From positions 1 to 62,310 of the forward strand of contig NZ_BAABDD010000027.1 in NCBI RefSeq assembly GCF_039539445.1: 62,310 nt of DNA, in the 5' to 3' direction. A model generated the notes under the pieces. That model saw only the letters and a list, made by a program, of their open reading frames with translations. It did no database searches and had not been told where the DNA came from. The position numbers and the translations under genes are program-made. Shown here piece by piece: positions 1 through 8,767 of the stretch. The DNA is from Salinactinospora qingdaonensis. Its GTDB lineage: Bacteria > Actinomycetota > Actinomycetes > Streptosporangiales > Streptosporangiaceae. Numbering within the stretch: position 1 is the stretch's first letter; each line of letters opens with the position of its first letter.

Positions 1-39
1 GCCACCCCGCCTCCACCCCTAGAAAAACCCACCACCCCC

Positions 40-290
40 GCCCCTCGCCGCCTTCCGTCGCCGCCCTTCACCCCCGCCAACAGCATCGACTCGGAGCCGC
101 CTCTGCCCACCGCCCGTCCTCGCCGCCCTCCGTTACCGCCGGTAACCCCAGCGGCCGACACCGATACCCGAAACCCCTATCCACCACCTCTCCTCGCCGC
201 CTTCCGTCACCACCCCCACCCCAGCGCACAGCAGCGATGACCGTGCTCCCTGCTCCGAAGCAGCCCTCGCTGCCTCTCGCCCCCACCTAT
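40..290. repeat. Degenerate ~75-bp-period intergenic repeat, copy set 1
   Basis: A short motif close to CTCGCCGCCTTCCGTCACC recurs at about 44, 119, 193 and 267, so the period is 73-75 bp. The DNA between copies is also loosely related. The reverse complement of the same unit recurs at 22711-22890, and another set lies at 23336-23507. The segment 1-651 holds no gene that I can support: the open frames in it are low-complexity, Pro/Arg/Ser-rich by-products of the base composition, without a plausible ribosome-binding site. Confidence 0.6.
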
Positions 291-651
291 CTGCCCCTTC
301 CCTCTTTCCTTCTGCTTCCTGCTTCCCCTGCTGTTTCCCTGCTGCCTCTCTCCCCTGGCCCTCCTCTCCCCTGGCTCGCCCCGCCCTCACGAAACCCCTA
401 TGCCCCCCACGCTCTCCGACCCCGCCGCACTATTTCGCGGAGCCGCCCCGCGGTGCGGAACCGTCTCGCCTCCGCACCGAGCTGTCCTGCCTCCGCACCG
501 AGCCGTTCCGCTTCCACGCCGTCCCTCCACGCACGGAAGCGGCACCCTCTGGCCCGATCCGTCCGCTGACCTGGCCATCAGCGGCGGGAGAGCGCCCTTA
601 ACGTCACGCCCCCTGGCTGACCAGTGACTGTTCATCTGGGGTCCATGAAAC

Positions 652-674
652 GGTCACGCGCACCGGGCGTGACC
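652..674. promoter_or_regulatory. Perfect inverted repeat upstream of the SDR gene (candidate operator)
   Basis: GGTCACGC (652-659) and GCGTGACC (667-674) form a perfect 8-bp inverted repeat with a 7-nt spacer, so the half-sites are 15 bp apart centre to centre. It lies about 90 bp before the dehydrogenase start, where a TetR- or MarR-type repressor site would be expected. There is no T-run after it, which argues against a terminator. No matching regulator gene is adjacent, so the role is inferred. Confidence 0.4.
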
Positions 675-761
675 AGGGCTAAGTTGGGCTAGCCGTATGT
701 CCATGACGTATGTGGCAAATGGTGAAAACGGGTTCCGGGTCCGCCCGCTGGAGGTTCTTCC

Positions 762-1697
762 ATGGGCTCGCACGCCTGGCGCGGTGAAGGCATCCCCGAC
801 CAGAGTGGTCGCGTTGCCGTCGTCACTGGCGCTAACAGCGGAATCGGCTATGTGACGGCTCGCGAACTGGCCCGCTATGGTGCGCACACGATCCTGGCCT
901 GCCGTGACAAGCAGCGCGGCGAGGCTGCGCTGGAGCGGTTGCACGCCGAACTCGGTGAGGCCGGCTGCGGTCGTGCCGAGTTGGTGCCGCTGGATTTGGC
1001 CGACCTCGGCTCGGTGCGGGACTTTCCCGTTTCGCTGCCGACGGATCGGGTGGACCTGCTCGTGAACAACGCCGGTGTCATGGGCCTGCCCTACCAGCGC
1101 ACCGCCGACGGGTTCGAGATGCAGTTCGGCACCAACCATCTGGGCCACTTCGCGTTGACCGGGGTACTGCTGCCATGGCTGAGCAACGCGGCTCAGCCGC
1201 GCGTGGTCACGGTGAGCAGCAACCTGCACCAACGGGGCCGCATCGACTTCGATGACCTGCACAGCGCCGGCTCGTACGACAAGTGGCGGGCCTACGCCCA
1301 ATCGAAGCTGGCGAACCTGCTGTTCGCTGATGAGCTGCAACGCCGCGCTACAGCCGCGGGGCATCCGCTGTTGTCGATGGCGGCACACCCCGGCATGGCG
1401 GCGACCAACCTGGCGGCGGGGCTGCCGACGCTGCGGGGCCGACCGCGGCTGGCGGCGCTGCTGCGTTCGGGGATCGGTGTGCTGGGCCAAAGCGAGGAGC
1501 AGGGGGCGCTTCCCGTGCTGCGCGCGGCGACCGACCCCACCGTGGCGGGCGGCTCCTACCTCGGCCCTGCCCGGATGGGCGGCACACGCGGGCCTCCGGT
1601 ACTCGCGCGGCGCGCCCCGGCCGCCTGCGACGAGTACGCCGCCGAGAAGCTGTGGCGCATATCAGCGGACCTGACGGGGGTGCGCTACTTCTGGTGA
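762..1697 (+). CDS. Short-chain dehydrogenase/reductase (SDR)
   Basis: A 311-residue NAD(P)-dependent oxidoreductase of the classical SDR family, closest in style to the retinol dehydrogenase/WW-domain-oxidoreductase-like group. The Rossmann glycine motif TGANSGIG is at residues 22-29, NNAG at about 102-105 and the catalytic YxxxK as Y178/K182, so the active-site set is complete. An R after the second beta-strand (ACRD) suggests NADPH preference; this is inference. GGAGG at 750-754 supports the ATG. It is monocistronic with a palindrome upstream and a strong hairpin downstream. The substrate cannot be told from sequence. Confidence 0.9.
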   Translation: MGSHAWRGEGIPDQSGRVAVVTGANSGIGYVTARELARYGAHTILACRDKQRGEAALERLHAELGEAGCGRAELVPLDLADLGSVRDFPVSLPTDRVDLLVNNAGVMGLPYQRTADGFEMQFGTNHLGHFALTGVLLPWLSNAAQPRVVTVSSNLHQRGRIDFDDLHSAGSYDKWRAYAQSKLANLLFADELQRRATAAGHPLLSMAAHPGMAATNLAAGLPTLRGRPRLAALLRSGIGVLGQSEEQGALPVLRAATDPTVAGGSYLGPARMGGTRGPPVLARRAPAACDEYAAEKLWRISADLTGVRYFW

Positions 1698-1984
1698 GGC
1701 AGCCGTCACCGGGTGAGGCGGATGGAGCGCCTTCAATGGGGCACTCCCCCAGAGAGACAGTCGTCACCCCTGGTGAGGCCGCTCATCGCCTTGACTCAGA
1801 AGTTGCCGTGTCTATCGTCGTGTGTGCGCTCCCCCGGCGGGCCTCCCCTCGCCCCGCCGGTGTCCGAAGGTTGGCCCCTGGACGGCTTGGTGGCTTGCCC
1901 ACACCCCTCTCGTCGCAGTAGCGGCGGCCCCACGGGCCCCACAGGCTCACGAGCGCGGCCCTGAGCAGGACTTGGGCAGGGTCG

Positions 1985-2030
1985 CCGTGGTCTCCTCTCC
2001 GCACGCGGGGGCACGGAGAGGAGGCCACGG
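1985..2030. terminator. Strong 17-bp hairpin between convergent SDR and ROK genes
   Basis: Arms 1985-2001 and 2014-2030 pair over 17 bp with one G-U wobble around a 12-nt loop. It sits in the ~530-bp gene-free gap between a plus-strand gene ending at 1697 and a minus-strand gene ending at 2227, so it could stop transcripts from both sides. No U-tract follows on either strand, which is usual for actinobacterial terminators. The rest of 1698-2226 shows nothing recognisable. Confidence 0.6.
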
Positions 2031-2226
2031 CATCGGAGAAGAGGGAGGCGGGGACAGCGCGGCGGGGTGAGGGGGCGCCGCCCCGGGGCGTGGCTGGGGG
2101 CAGGGGCGAGCCCGCGCACGGGCGCTGTAGTGGCTGATCCCAGTGGGGGCAGGGCTGGGGGGAAGTCGGAAGGCCCCTGCGCGGGCACGGTGGCTCATAG
2201 AGGGCTGGTGGGGGCGCGGGCGCAGC

Positions 2227-3444
2227 TTATTCAGTGGTGGAGGTGAAGACCTCCTCTCGGGCCTGTTCGAGGGCGGCGAGGAATGCGCCGCGCAGCACGG
2301 GGTTGCCCTCGATCCCGCTGAGGCTGACCTGGGAGACGTTGGGGCCGATCTGGCTGGCCGCCTGGGCTACTCGGCGGGCTAGGTCGGTGCCGCCGCTCTT
2401 GGGAACCTCGCCGCCGAGGACGACGAGGTCGGGGTCGAGGACGACGCAGACGGAGGCGACACCGCGGGCGATGCGGCCGGCCAGTTCGCTGAGGAACTCC
2501 TCTCCTTTGCTGCCGGCCTCGCGGGCGGCGCGCAGGGTTTCGATCACGTTGGTCTGTGGCAGGCCGTAGGTGCCGGCGAGGGCGAGGATCTCCTGTGCGC
2601 CGACGAGGGCTTGGAAGCCGTGGGTCAGGGAGGGGCGGCCGTAGGCGGTGCGTAGTGACTGGTAGCCGCCGGGGAGCCCCACGTCGTGGGGCAGCGGCGC
2701 GCCGGGGACGGGCAGGTAGCCGATCTCACCGGCTCCGCCGGTGCGGCCACGGTGGATGCGGCCTCCCAAGACGATGGCCATGCCGACGCCGCCGCCGCTG
2801 CCGATCCAGACGAGCACGAAGTCGGAGACGTCGGTGGCCACTCCTTCGGCCTGCTCGGCGAGGGCGGCGAGGTTGACGTCGTTTTCGATGGTGACGGAGC
2901 GTTCGAGGTCTCTGCGTAGCGCTTCTAGGACGCCCTCGTGCCAGGAGTGCAGTTCAAAGGAGAATCGGACGTCGCCGGTGCGGGGGTCGACCACGCCGGG
3001 GGTGCCGATGACGCAGGCACGCAGCCGTTCCATTGGCACCTCGGCGCTGTGGACGAGCTTCATGACGGCCGCGCGTACCACCGCCACGGGGTCGTCGGAG
3101 TCGTTGGGGTCGACCGTGACTTCGGTGACGATTTCGCCGGTGATGTCGGCGATGGCGGCGGTGACCTCAGATGGGCCGACGTCGAGGGCGGCCACGTAGG
3201 CGCTGGAGGGCACCACGGCGTACAGGGCCGCGTTGGGGCCGCGACCGCCTCCTTGTGTTCCGACAACGTGGACGAGCTGGCGCTCCTCCAGCCGGGAGAG
3301 GAGTTGGGAGGCCGTCACTTTGGACAGTCCTGTGGCCGCTCCGAGCTGGGCACGTGTCATCGGCCCCGAGGAGATCAGCAACTCCAGCGCCGCGCGGTCG
3401 TTCAACTGCCGCAGCAGTTGAGGAGTCCCCGGGCGTCGAGACAT
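2227..3444 (-). CDS. ROK family transcriptional regulator
   Basis: A 405-residue protein with an N-terminal winged helix-turn-helix (about residues 10-65: AQLGAATGLSKVTASQLLSRL) fused to a ROK (repressor/ORF/kinase) sugar-binding domain. The kinase-type IENDVN segment is kept, but the usual zinc-binding cysteine cluster after GGAGEIGY is missing: that stretch has no Cys. This suggests a sugar-sensing regulator rather than an active sugar kinase. It is divergent from the solute-binding protein and permease genes, the normal arrangement for a local repressor of a sugar importer. The ligand is probably an amino sugar or disaccharide, by context. Confidence 0.9.
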   Translation of the reverse strand: MSRRPGTPQLLRQLNDRAALELLISSGPMTRAQLGAATGLSKVTASQLLSRLEERQLVHVVGTQGGGRGPNAALYAVVPSSAYVAALDVGPSEVTAAIADITGEIVTEVTVDPNDSDDPVAVVRAAVMKLVHSAEVPMERLRACVIGTPGVVDPRTGDVRFSFELHSWHEGVLEALRRDLERSVTIENDVNLAALAEQAEGVATDVSDFVLVWIGSGGGVGMAIVLGGRIHRGRTGGAGEIGYLPVPGAPLPHDVGLPGGYQSLRTAYGRPSLTHGFQALVGAQEILALAGTYGLPQTNVIETLRAAREAGSKGEEFLSELAGRIARGVASVCVVLDPDLVVLGGEVPKSGGTDLARRVAQAASQIGPNVSQVSLSGIEGNPVLRGAFLAALEQAREEVFTSTTE

Positions 3445-3470
3445 AACCGTGATACTCCCGTCTCTATCTA

Positions 3471-3490
3471 TTAGGAAAGTTTCTTGTTAG
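3471..3490. promoter_or_regulatory. Imperfect palindrome between the ROK regulator and the importer (candidate ROK operator)
   Basis: The sequence TTAGGAAAGTTTCTTGTTAG has an imperfect dyad (AGGAAA-g-TTTCTT), of the A/T-rich type bound by ROK/NagC-like repressors. It lies 27 bp before the regulator's ATG and about 220 bp before the solute-binding protein start, in an otherwise GC-rich intergenic region. Assignment to this regulator is inference from position and form. Confidence 0.5.
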
Positions 3491-3712
3491 TTTATCGTCC
3501 AACCCGCACCGCGTGGTCCCCGGCACCGTGTTCCCGCAGGAACGGTACGGGAAAGCGCCACCGGATCGGGGCACCCGCGAACCTGCGCGCAGGGCTAGCC
3601 AAACACATATCCCCGTATCGACAACCACTAAGCCTGCGTGGCACTGGTGTCCGCCCACCCCCTTGGGCCCCGGAACCCCGCACTCGTCGTGATCCCCGAA
3701 GGGAGAATCCCG

Positions 3713-4996
3713 GTGAAAATCGCGAAGTCCGCAACGGCGGCCACAGCGCTGCTGCTCGTCGCCGCGTGCGGCGGCGGAGGCGAATCCCAACAGGACGAGA
3801 GCACCCCTGAGGAACTCACCGTCTGGGCCATGGGAGCCGCCCAAGACTCCTTGCAGCAGTACTTCGACGAGGTCGAGGAGAAATACCAGGAGACCTACCC
3901 CGAGACCGCCGTTGAGGTGGAGTTCGTCCCGTGGGACTCCCTCCAGGAGTCCATGAACACCGCGATTGCCGGCGGCGATCACCCCGACGTCTTGCAGGTC
4001 GGCAACGACCAGGTGTCCAACTGGGCCGTCCAAGGCGCGCTGCTGGACATCACCGAACAGGTCGACGGCTGGAGCGCGGCCGGCGACCTCGACCAAGGGG
4101 CGTTGGAGTACGGTCGCTACGACGGCGTGCAGTACGGCGTCCCCTGGCACGCGGGCGTACGCACCCTCTACTACCGCACCGACTGGCTGGAAGAGATCGA
4201 CGCGCAACCACCCAAGACCTGGGAGGAACTCGTCGATGTCGCCACAGCCATCGAGGAGGAGAAGGGCGTCCCCGGCTTCGCCGCCCCCACCGACTTCACC
4301 AACGGTATCGCCAGCTTCATCTGGAGCAACGGCGGCGAGATCGCCGTCAACAACGGCGGGACGTGGGAAGGCAAGCTGGACTCGCCCGAAACCAAGGAAG
4401 CCATCGAGTTCTACGCCGGCCTGACCACCGATGAGGAGATCTCCCCGCAGTCCTACGTCGGCGAGAACGAGCTGATCCCGCTGGCCGACATGGCCAACAG
4501 TAAGCTCGGCATGTACATCGACGGCGGCTGGGCCCTGGGCTCCATGGAGGAGCAGGCCGAGGACCCTTCGGTGGTCGACGCGATATCCGCCGCGCCGCTG
4601 CCCGGCGCCGACGGTACCGCCCCGGCCTTCATCGGCGGTTCCGACCTGGCGATCTTCGCCCAGACCGAGTACCCCGAGCACGCTTGGGAACTGCTCAAGC
4701 TCATGGGCGGTAAAGAGTATGGCCAGAAGTGGGCCGACGCGGCCGGCTTCTTTCCCGTCTACCCCGAACTGCTCTCCGACCCCCAATACACCGACGACCC
4801 GGTGAAGCAGGCGGCGGCCGAGCAGATGCAAAACACCAAGTTCTTCCCGGCGACCCCGAAATGGAACGAAGCCGACCAGGATCAGAAGATCCTGCCCAAG
4901 GCGGTGCTGGAGATCGTCAAGGGTGACGACCCCGACACGGTCCTCCGGGAGGCGAACGAGAACCTGACCGAGATTCTCAACAAGCCGGTGGAGTAG
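3713..4996 (+). CDS. ABC transporter extracellular sugar-binding lipoprotein
   Basis: A 427-residue family-1-type solute-binding protein. I chose the GTG at 3713 because it follows a good GAAGGGAG site and starts a compact lipoprotein signal peptide: KIAKS, a hydrophobic core, then the lipobox VAAC with C19 as the lipidated residue. The mature part shows the usual fold markers, including the long alternating lobes and the FIGGSDLAIF segment near the C-terminus. It captures sugar outside the membrane for the two permeases encoded next. Chitobiose/N-acetylglucosamine is a likely ligand because a beta-N-acetylhexosaminidase-like gene follows; that is inference. Confidence 0.9.
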   Translation: MKIAKSATAATALLLVAACGGGGESQQDESTPEELTVWAMGAAQDSLQQYFDEVEEKYQETYPETAVEVEFVPWDSLQESMNTAIAGGDHPDVLQVGNDQVSNWAVQGALLDITEQVDGWSAAGDLDQGALEYGRYDGVQYGVPWHAGVRTLYYRTDWLEEIDAQPPKTWEELVDVATAIEEEKGVPGFAAPTDFTNGIASFIWSNGGEIAVNNGGTWEGKLDSPETKEAIEFYAGLTTDEEISPQSYVGENELIPLADMANSKLGMYIDGGWALGSMEEQAEDPSVVDAISAAPLPGADGTAPAFIGGSDLAIFAQTEYPEHAWELLKLMGGKEYGQKWADAAGFFPVYPELLSDPQYTDDPVKQAAAEQMQNTKFFPATPKWNEADQDQKILPKAVLEIVKGDDPDTVLREANENLTEILNKPVE

Positions 4997-5110
4997 CCAC
5001 CTCCCACCGAAAACGATCCGCGCCGGTCAGCGTCGGCGGGGCGGTGGTTGCGCCCCCGTCTCGCCCGCTGGCCGGCCGGGCCGCCACCCGATAGAGGAAC
5101 TTCCAGCCCC

Positions 5111-6100
5111 ATGGCACAAACCGTCGAGGTGGCGCCGGCGGCCGACGAGCCGGCACCGGCACCACCGCGCACCCAATGGCGCTTCCGCCGCAGACTCACC
5201 TCCGCGCCCTACCTGCTCATCGCGCCGGCGTTCATCCTGCTCGCCGTCGTCTTGCTATGGCCCATCGTGCAGATGGTGTGGTACTCGTTCACCACCTACA
5301 CCGTCCGCCACCTGGCCCCCACCGGCCCCACGCCCGAGTGGAACAACTTCGAGCATTACATCCGGCTGCTCTCCGACCCGCAGTTCTGGGGCATCCTGCG
5401 CAACACCGTCGTGGTGACGGTCGTCATGGTGGGCGCCACCATGATCGTGGGCACGCTCGTGGGCATTCTGCTGCACAAGCTGCCCAACTGGCTGTCCACC
5501 ACCGTTGCTGTCGGGATGATGCTGGCCTGGGCGACGCCGGCGATGAGCGCCTCGCTGGTGTTTCGGTGGCTGTTCCTGCCCGAGCGGGGGCTGGTCAACG
5601 TGGTCCTGGCGCGCCTGCCCGACTGGCTCGTGGGATCGGGCTGGGAGAACTACAACTGGTTCCTCGAACCACTCCCACTGTTCACGATCTTGATCACCGT
5701 CATCGTCTGGCAGTCGTTCCCGTTTGTGTCGGTTTCCGTGCTCGCGGGCCTCAAGAGCATCCCCGCCGAGCTGTACGAGGCCGCACGGGTCGACGGTTCC
5801 AGCGGCTGGCGCGCGTTTTGGAACATTACGCTGCCCATGCTGCGCCCCTTGTTCTCGCTGATCCTCGTGTTGCAGATCATTTGGGACCTGCGCGTGTTCA
5901 CCCAGCTTTACGTCCTGGCGAACAGTTTCCAGAACAAGGACGTCTACCTGCTCTCGTACTACATCTACCAGCAGGGGTTCAACGCCAGCCCGCCCAACTA
6001 CGGGATGGGCTCGGCGATCGCCGTGGTCATGACGCTGATGATCCTCGCCGTCACCGCCTACTACGTGCGCATCATGATCCGCCAGGGAGAGACCCGATGA
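5111..6100 (+). CDS. ABC sugar transporter permease (MalF-like)
   Basis: A 329-residue inner-membrane permease with about six transmembrane segments and the cytoplasmic EAA loop (EAARVDGSSGWRAFWNITLP) that docks onto an ATPase. The ATG at 5111 follows AGAGGAAC; an upstream in-frame TTG gives an unconvincing Arg/Pro-rich leader. Its stop overlaps the next permease start by ATGA, indicating translational coupling. It pairs with that protein to form the channel. Confidence 0.9.
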   Translation: MAQTVEVAPAADEPAPAPPRTQWRFRRRLTSAPYLLIAPAFILLAVVLLWPIVQMVWYSFTTYTVRHLAPTGPTPEWNNFEHYIRLLSDPQFWGILRNTVVVTVVMVGATMIVGTLVGILLHKLPNWLSTTVAVGMMLAWATPAMSASLVFRWLFLPERGLVNVVLARLPDWLVGSGWENYNWFLEPLPLFTILITVIVWQSFPFVSVSVLAGLKSIPAELYEAARVDGSSGWRAFWNITLPMLRPLFSLILVLQIIWDLRVFTQLYVLANSFQNKDVYLLSYYIYQQGFNASPPNYGMGSAIAVVMTLMILAVTAYYVRIMIRQGETR

Positions 6101-7017
6101 CCGCCCCCACGACGCCTCCTCCCGCCACGTACCGCACACCGCGGGCGCCACGGTTGGCCAAACGGGCCAGCCGGGTCGGGCTCTACTTGGCCGCTGTCGC
6201 GGTGTTCGTCTTCTCGGTCTTTCCCGTGTACTGGATGATCGCGACGGCGTTGAAACCGCTCGGGGAGATCTTCGCCCAGACTCCCACGCTGTTTCCCACC
6301 AACCCGACGCTGGAGCACTTCGACCGGGTCATCAACGATGAGCTCATCCCCGGTGTCCCGTTTTGGCGGTTCCTGGCCAACAGCCTCATCGTCACGCTGG
6401 GGGCGGTGGCTATGGGCGCGGTGTTGTCGCTGCTCGCCGCCATCGCCGTGGCCCGCTTCAAGTTCCGGATGCGCACCGCGTTCATTCTGCTGCTGTTGGT
6501 GATCCAGATGGTGCCGATGGAAGCCGTCATCATCTCGATCTTCATCAACTTCAAAAACATCCAAGACGGTACCGGCGTGCAACTCCTGGGCACGCTTACC
6601 GGCCCGCTGATCGTCTACACGGCGGTCTCGCTGCCGATCACCACCATGATGCTGCGGGGCTTCGTCAGCGCCGTCCCCAAAGAGTTGGAAGAGGCCGCCG
6701 CCATCGACGGCGCCAGCCAATGGACGATCTTTTGGCGCGTGCTGATGCCGCTGGTGGCCCCCGGTCTGGTGGCGGCCAGCATCTTCGCCTTCATCACCGC
6801 CTGGAACGAGTTCATCGTCGCGCTGACCTTCCTGGGACGCAGCACCGAAGCGTACACCCTGCCGTTGACGCTGTCGTACTACTTCGGCCGTTACGGCACG
6901 GAGTGGGGCGCGATCATGGGCGCCTCCACGCTGCTGACCGTGCCGGTGATGATCTTCTTCCTGTTCGTCCAGCGCCGCATGGTCTCCGGGCTCACCATGG
7001 GCGCGGTCAAGGGCTAA
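6097..7017 (+). CDS. ABC sugar transporter permease (MalG-like)
   Basis: A 306-residue permease, the second half of the channel, with about six membrane spans and the EAA loop EAAAIDGASQWTIFWRVLMP. The ATG at 6097 overlaps the stop of the first permease. No ATPase gene lies in the locus, so a multi-operon ATPase of the MsiK type encoded elsewhere probably energises the importer, as is known for several actinomycete disaccharide importers. The gene is followed by a perfect 15-bp inverted repeat. Confidence 0.9.
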   Translation: MTAPTTPPPATYRTPRAPRLAKRASRVGLYLAAVAVFVFSVFPVYWMIATALKPLGEIFAQTPTLFPTNPTLEHFDRVINDELIPGVPFWRFLANSLIVTLGAVAMGAVLSLLAAIAVARFKFRMRTAFILLLLVIQMVPMEAVIISIFINFKNIQDGTGVQLLGTLTGPLIVYTAVSLPITTMMLRGFVSAVPKELEEAAAIDGASQWTIFWRVLMPLVAPGLVAASIFAFITAWNEFIVALTFLGRSTEAYTLPLTLSYYFGRYGTEWGAIMGASTLLTVPVMIFFLFVQRRMVSGLTMGAVKG

Positions 7018-7030
7018 CCCCCTGAAAACC

Positions 7031-7074
7031 GGGCACCGCGCGCCGCTCCCCTCCACTCCCGGCGCGCGGTGCCC
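7031..7074 (+). terminator. Perfect 15-bp inverted repeat between permease and GH3 genes
   Basis: GGGCACCGCGCGCCG (7031-7045) pairs with its exact complement at 7060-7074 around a C-rich 14-nt loop. It starts 13 nt after the permease stop and ends 73 nt before the glycosidase start. It may terminate part of the transporter transcript, or protect its 3' end, so that enzyme and importer are made in different amounts. No U-tract follows. Confidence 0.6.
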
Positions 7075-7147
7075 GCCTGCCCGCGCAGCCCCCGCATCCC
7101 GCGCCACGAGCCCCCTGGGATGCCCGCGATCACTGAACGGAGTCCCC

Positions 7148-8602
7148 GTGATGCCCACAGACCGCACGCTGGAACGGCTCGCCAACGCCACCTTGCTGGT
7201 GCCGTTCGAGGATCTCAGCGCCCCCCGCTGGGCGCTGGACGGGTTGGCCGACGGCTTCGCCGGCGTCTGCCTGTTCGCCAACAACATCGCCGACCGCGAG
7301 CAACTGCGCACTCTCACCCGACAATTGGAGTCGGCTGCCGAAGCGCCGCTGATCTCGCTGGACGAAGAGGGCGGGGACGTCACCCGCATCGGCCACCTCA
7401 CCGGCAGCGACTATCCCGGCAACGCCGCGCTGGGCAGTGTCGACGACCCCGCTCTCACCCGCGCGGTCCACCGTGCCCTCGGCGCCGAACTGCACGGACT
7501 GGGGATCACCCTTGACCTCGCCCCGTCGGTCGACGTCAACACCACCGCCGATAACCCGGTGATCGGTACCCGCTCTTTTGGCGCCGACCCCGAACTGGTC
7601 TCGCGCCACGCCGGCGCAGCAGTCACCGGTTTGCAAGAGGGCGGGGTCGCGGCCTGCGCCAAGCACTTCCCGGGACACGGCGCCACCTATCAGGACTCCC
7701 ACGAGGAGACACCAGTCATCGACGCCGACGTGGACCTGCTGCGCCGCCGGGAACTGTCACCTTTTCGCGCTGCGGTGCAAGCCGGCGTGCGCAGCGTGCT
7801 CACCGCTCACATCCGGCTGCGCCCGCTGGGCATGGCCGAGCCCGCCACCCTCACCCCGGCGATCGTCACCGACCTGCTGCGCACCGAGTTGGGGTTTGAC
7901 GGGATGATCATCTCCGACGCTTTAGAGATGCGCGGCGTCAGCGGCGACATCGGCATCCCCGAAGCCGCGGTGCGGGCGCTGCTGGCCGGCTGCGACCTGC
8001 TGTGCTTGGGACGGTTCGTCTACCACGACGAGATCGTGGCGGTACGCGAGGCCATCGTGACGGCGGTGCGCTCGGGCCGGCTCGACGGGCAGCGCTTGGA
8101 ACAGGCGGCGCAGCGCACGGCCCTGGTCCGCTCCTGGACAACGCAACGCCGCACCACGACCGAAGACCCCGCCATCGGGCTGGACGGCGCCCGGCGGGCG
8201 GTACAGGTCACCGGAGAGCTGCCGTCGCTGCACTCTCCGCTCGTCGTCGAACTCGACGCTCCCCCCGGTGCGGCCGTGGGCGAGGTCCCGTGGGGGCTGG
8301 CACCGTGGTTCCCGGAGACGGTGCGCCTCAGCGCGGAACGGGAGCGCAGTGACAAGGTGCTCGCCGATGCCAGCGGGCGCCCCCTTGTCGTCGTGGTGCG
8401 AGACGCCCACCGCTACCCCGCCACGCGCGGGTTCGTGACCGAGCTGTGCCGGGCGCGCCCCGATACCGTGGTGGTCGAACTGGGGTTGCCGGCTTGGCGT
8501 CCCGAATGCGGCGTCTACGTCAGCACCCACGGTGCCTCGCGCGCCAGTTGCCAAAGTGCGGCGGAGATCCTCGGTGCGGCCGGTACGGTACCGATAAGCT
8601 GA
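7148..8602 (+). CDS. Glycoside hydrolase family 3 beta-N-acetylhexosaminidase (NagZ/DasD-like)
   Basis: A 484-residue cytoplasmic glycosidase with no signal peptide. The NagZ-type motif KHFPGHG starts at K172 and is completed by D183-S184-H185, the Asp/His pair acting as general acid/base in NagZ-type GH3 enzymes. The nucleophile is D257 in SDALEM. It should cleave terminal GlcNAc from imported chito-oligosaccharides or from peptidoglycan turnover fragments. Position after an importer supports the first; the motif fits both. The C-terminal ~130 residues form a second, less conserved domain. GTG 7148 and ATG 7151 are both possible starts. Confidence 0.85.
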   Translation: MMPTDRTLERLANATLLVPFEDLSAPRWALDGLADGFAGVCLFANNIADREQLRTLTRQLESAAEAPLISLDEEGGDVTRIGHLTGSDYPGNAALGSVDDPALTRAVHRALGAELHGLGITLDLAPSVDVNTTADNPVIGTRSFGADPELVSRHAGAAVTGLQEGGVAACAKHFPGHGATYQDSHEETPVIDADVDLLRRRELSPFRAAVQAGVRSVLTAHIRLRPLGMAEPATLTPAIVTDLLRTELGFDGMIISDALEMRGVSGDIGIPEAAVRALLAGCDLLCLGRFVYHDEIVAVREAIVTAVRSGRLDGQRLEQAAQRTALVRSWTTQRRTTTEDPAIGLDGARRAVQVTGELPSLHSPLVVELDAPPGAAVGEVPWGLAPWFPETVRLSAERERSDKVLADASGRPLVVVVRDAHRYPATRGFVTELCRARPDTVVVELGLPAWRPECGVYVSTHGASRASCQSAAEILGAAGTVPIS

Positions 8603-8767
8603 CAGTGACGGTACTGGCCCCACGTGATCTCCGCCGCACCAGCAGCGTGCTGGAGTAGGGCGGATTTCCGGTAGGAGAGGTGGTCATGAGGCTAAGACCA
8701 ACGGTGGCCCCGCGCTGTGGCACCCCGGGGCGCCCGAACGATCCGCGGTTCGCGGCATAATCGCAGC

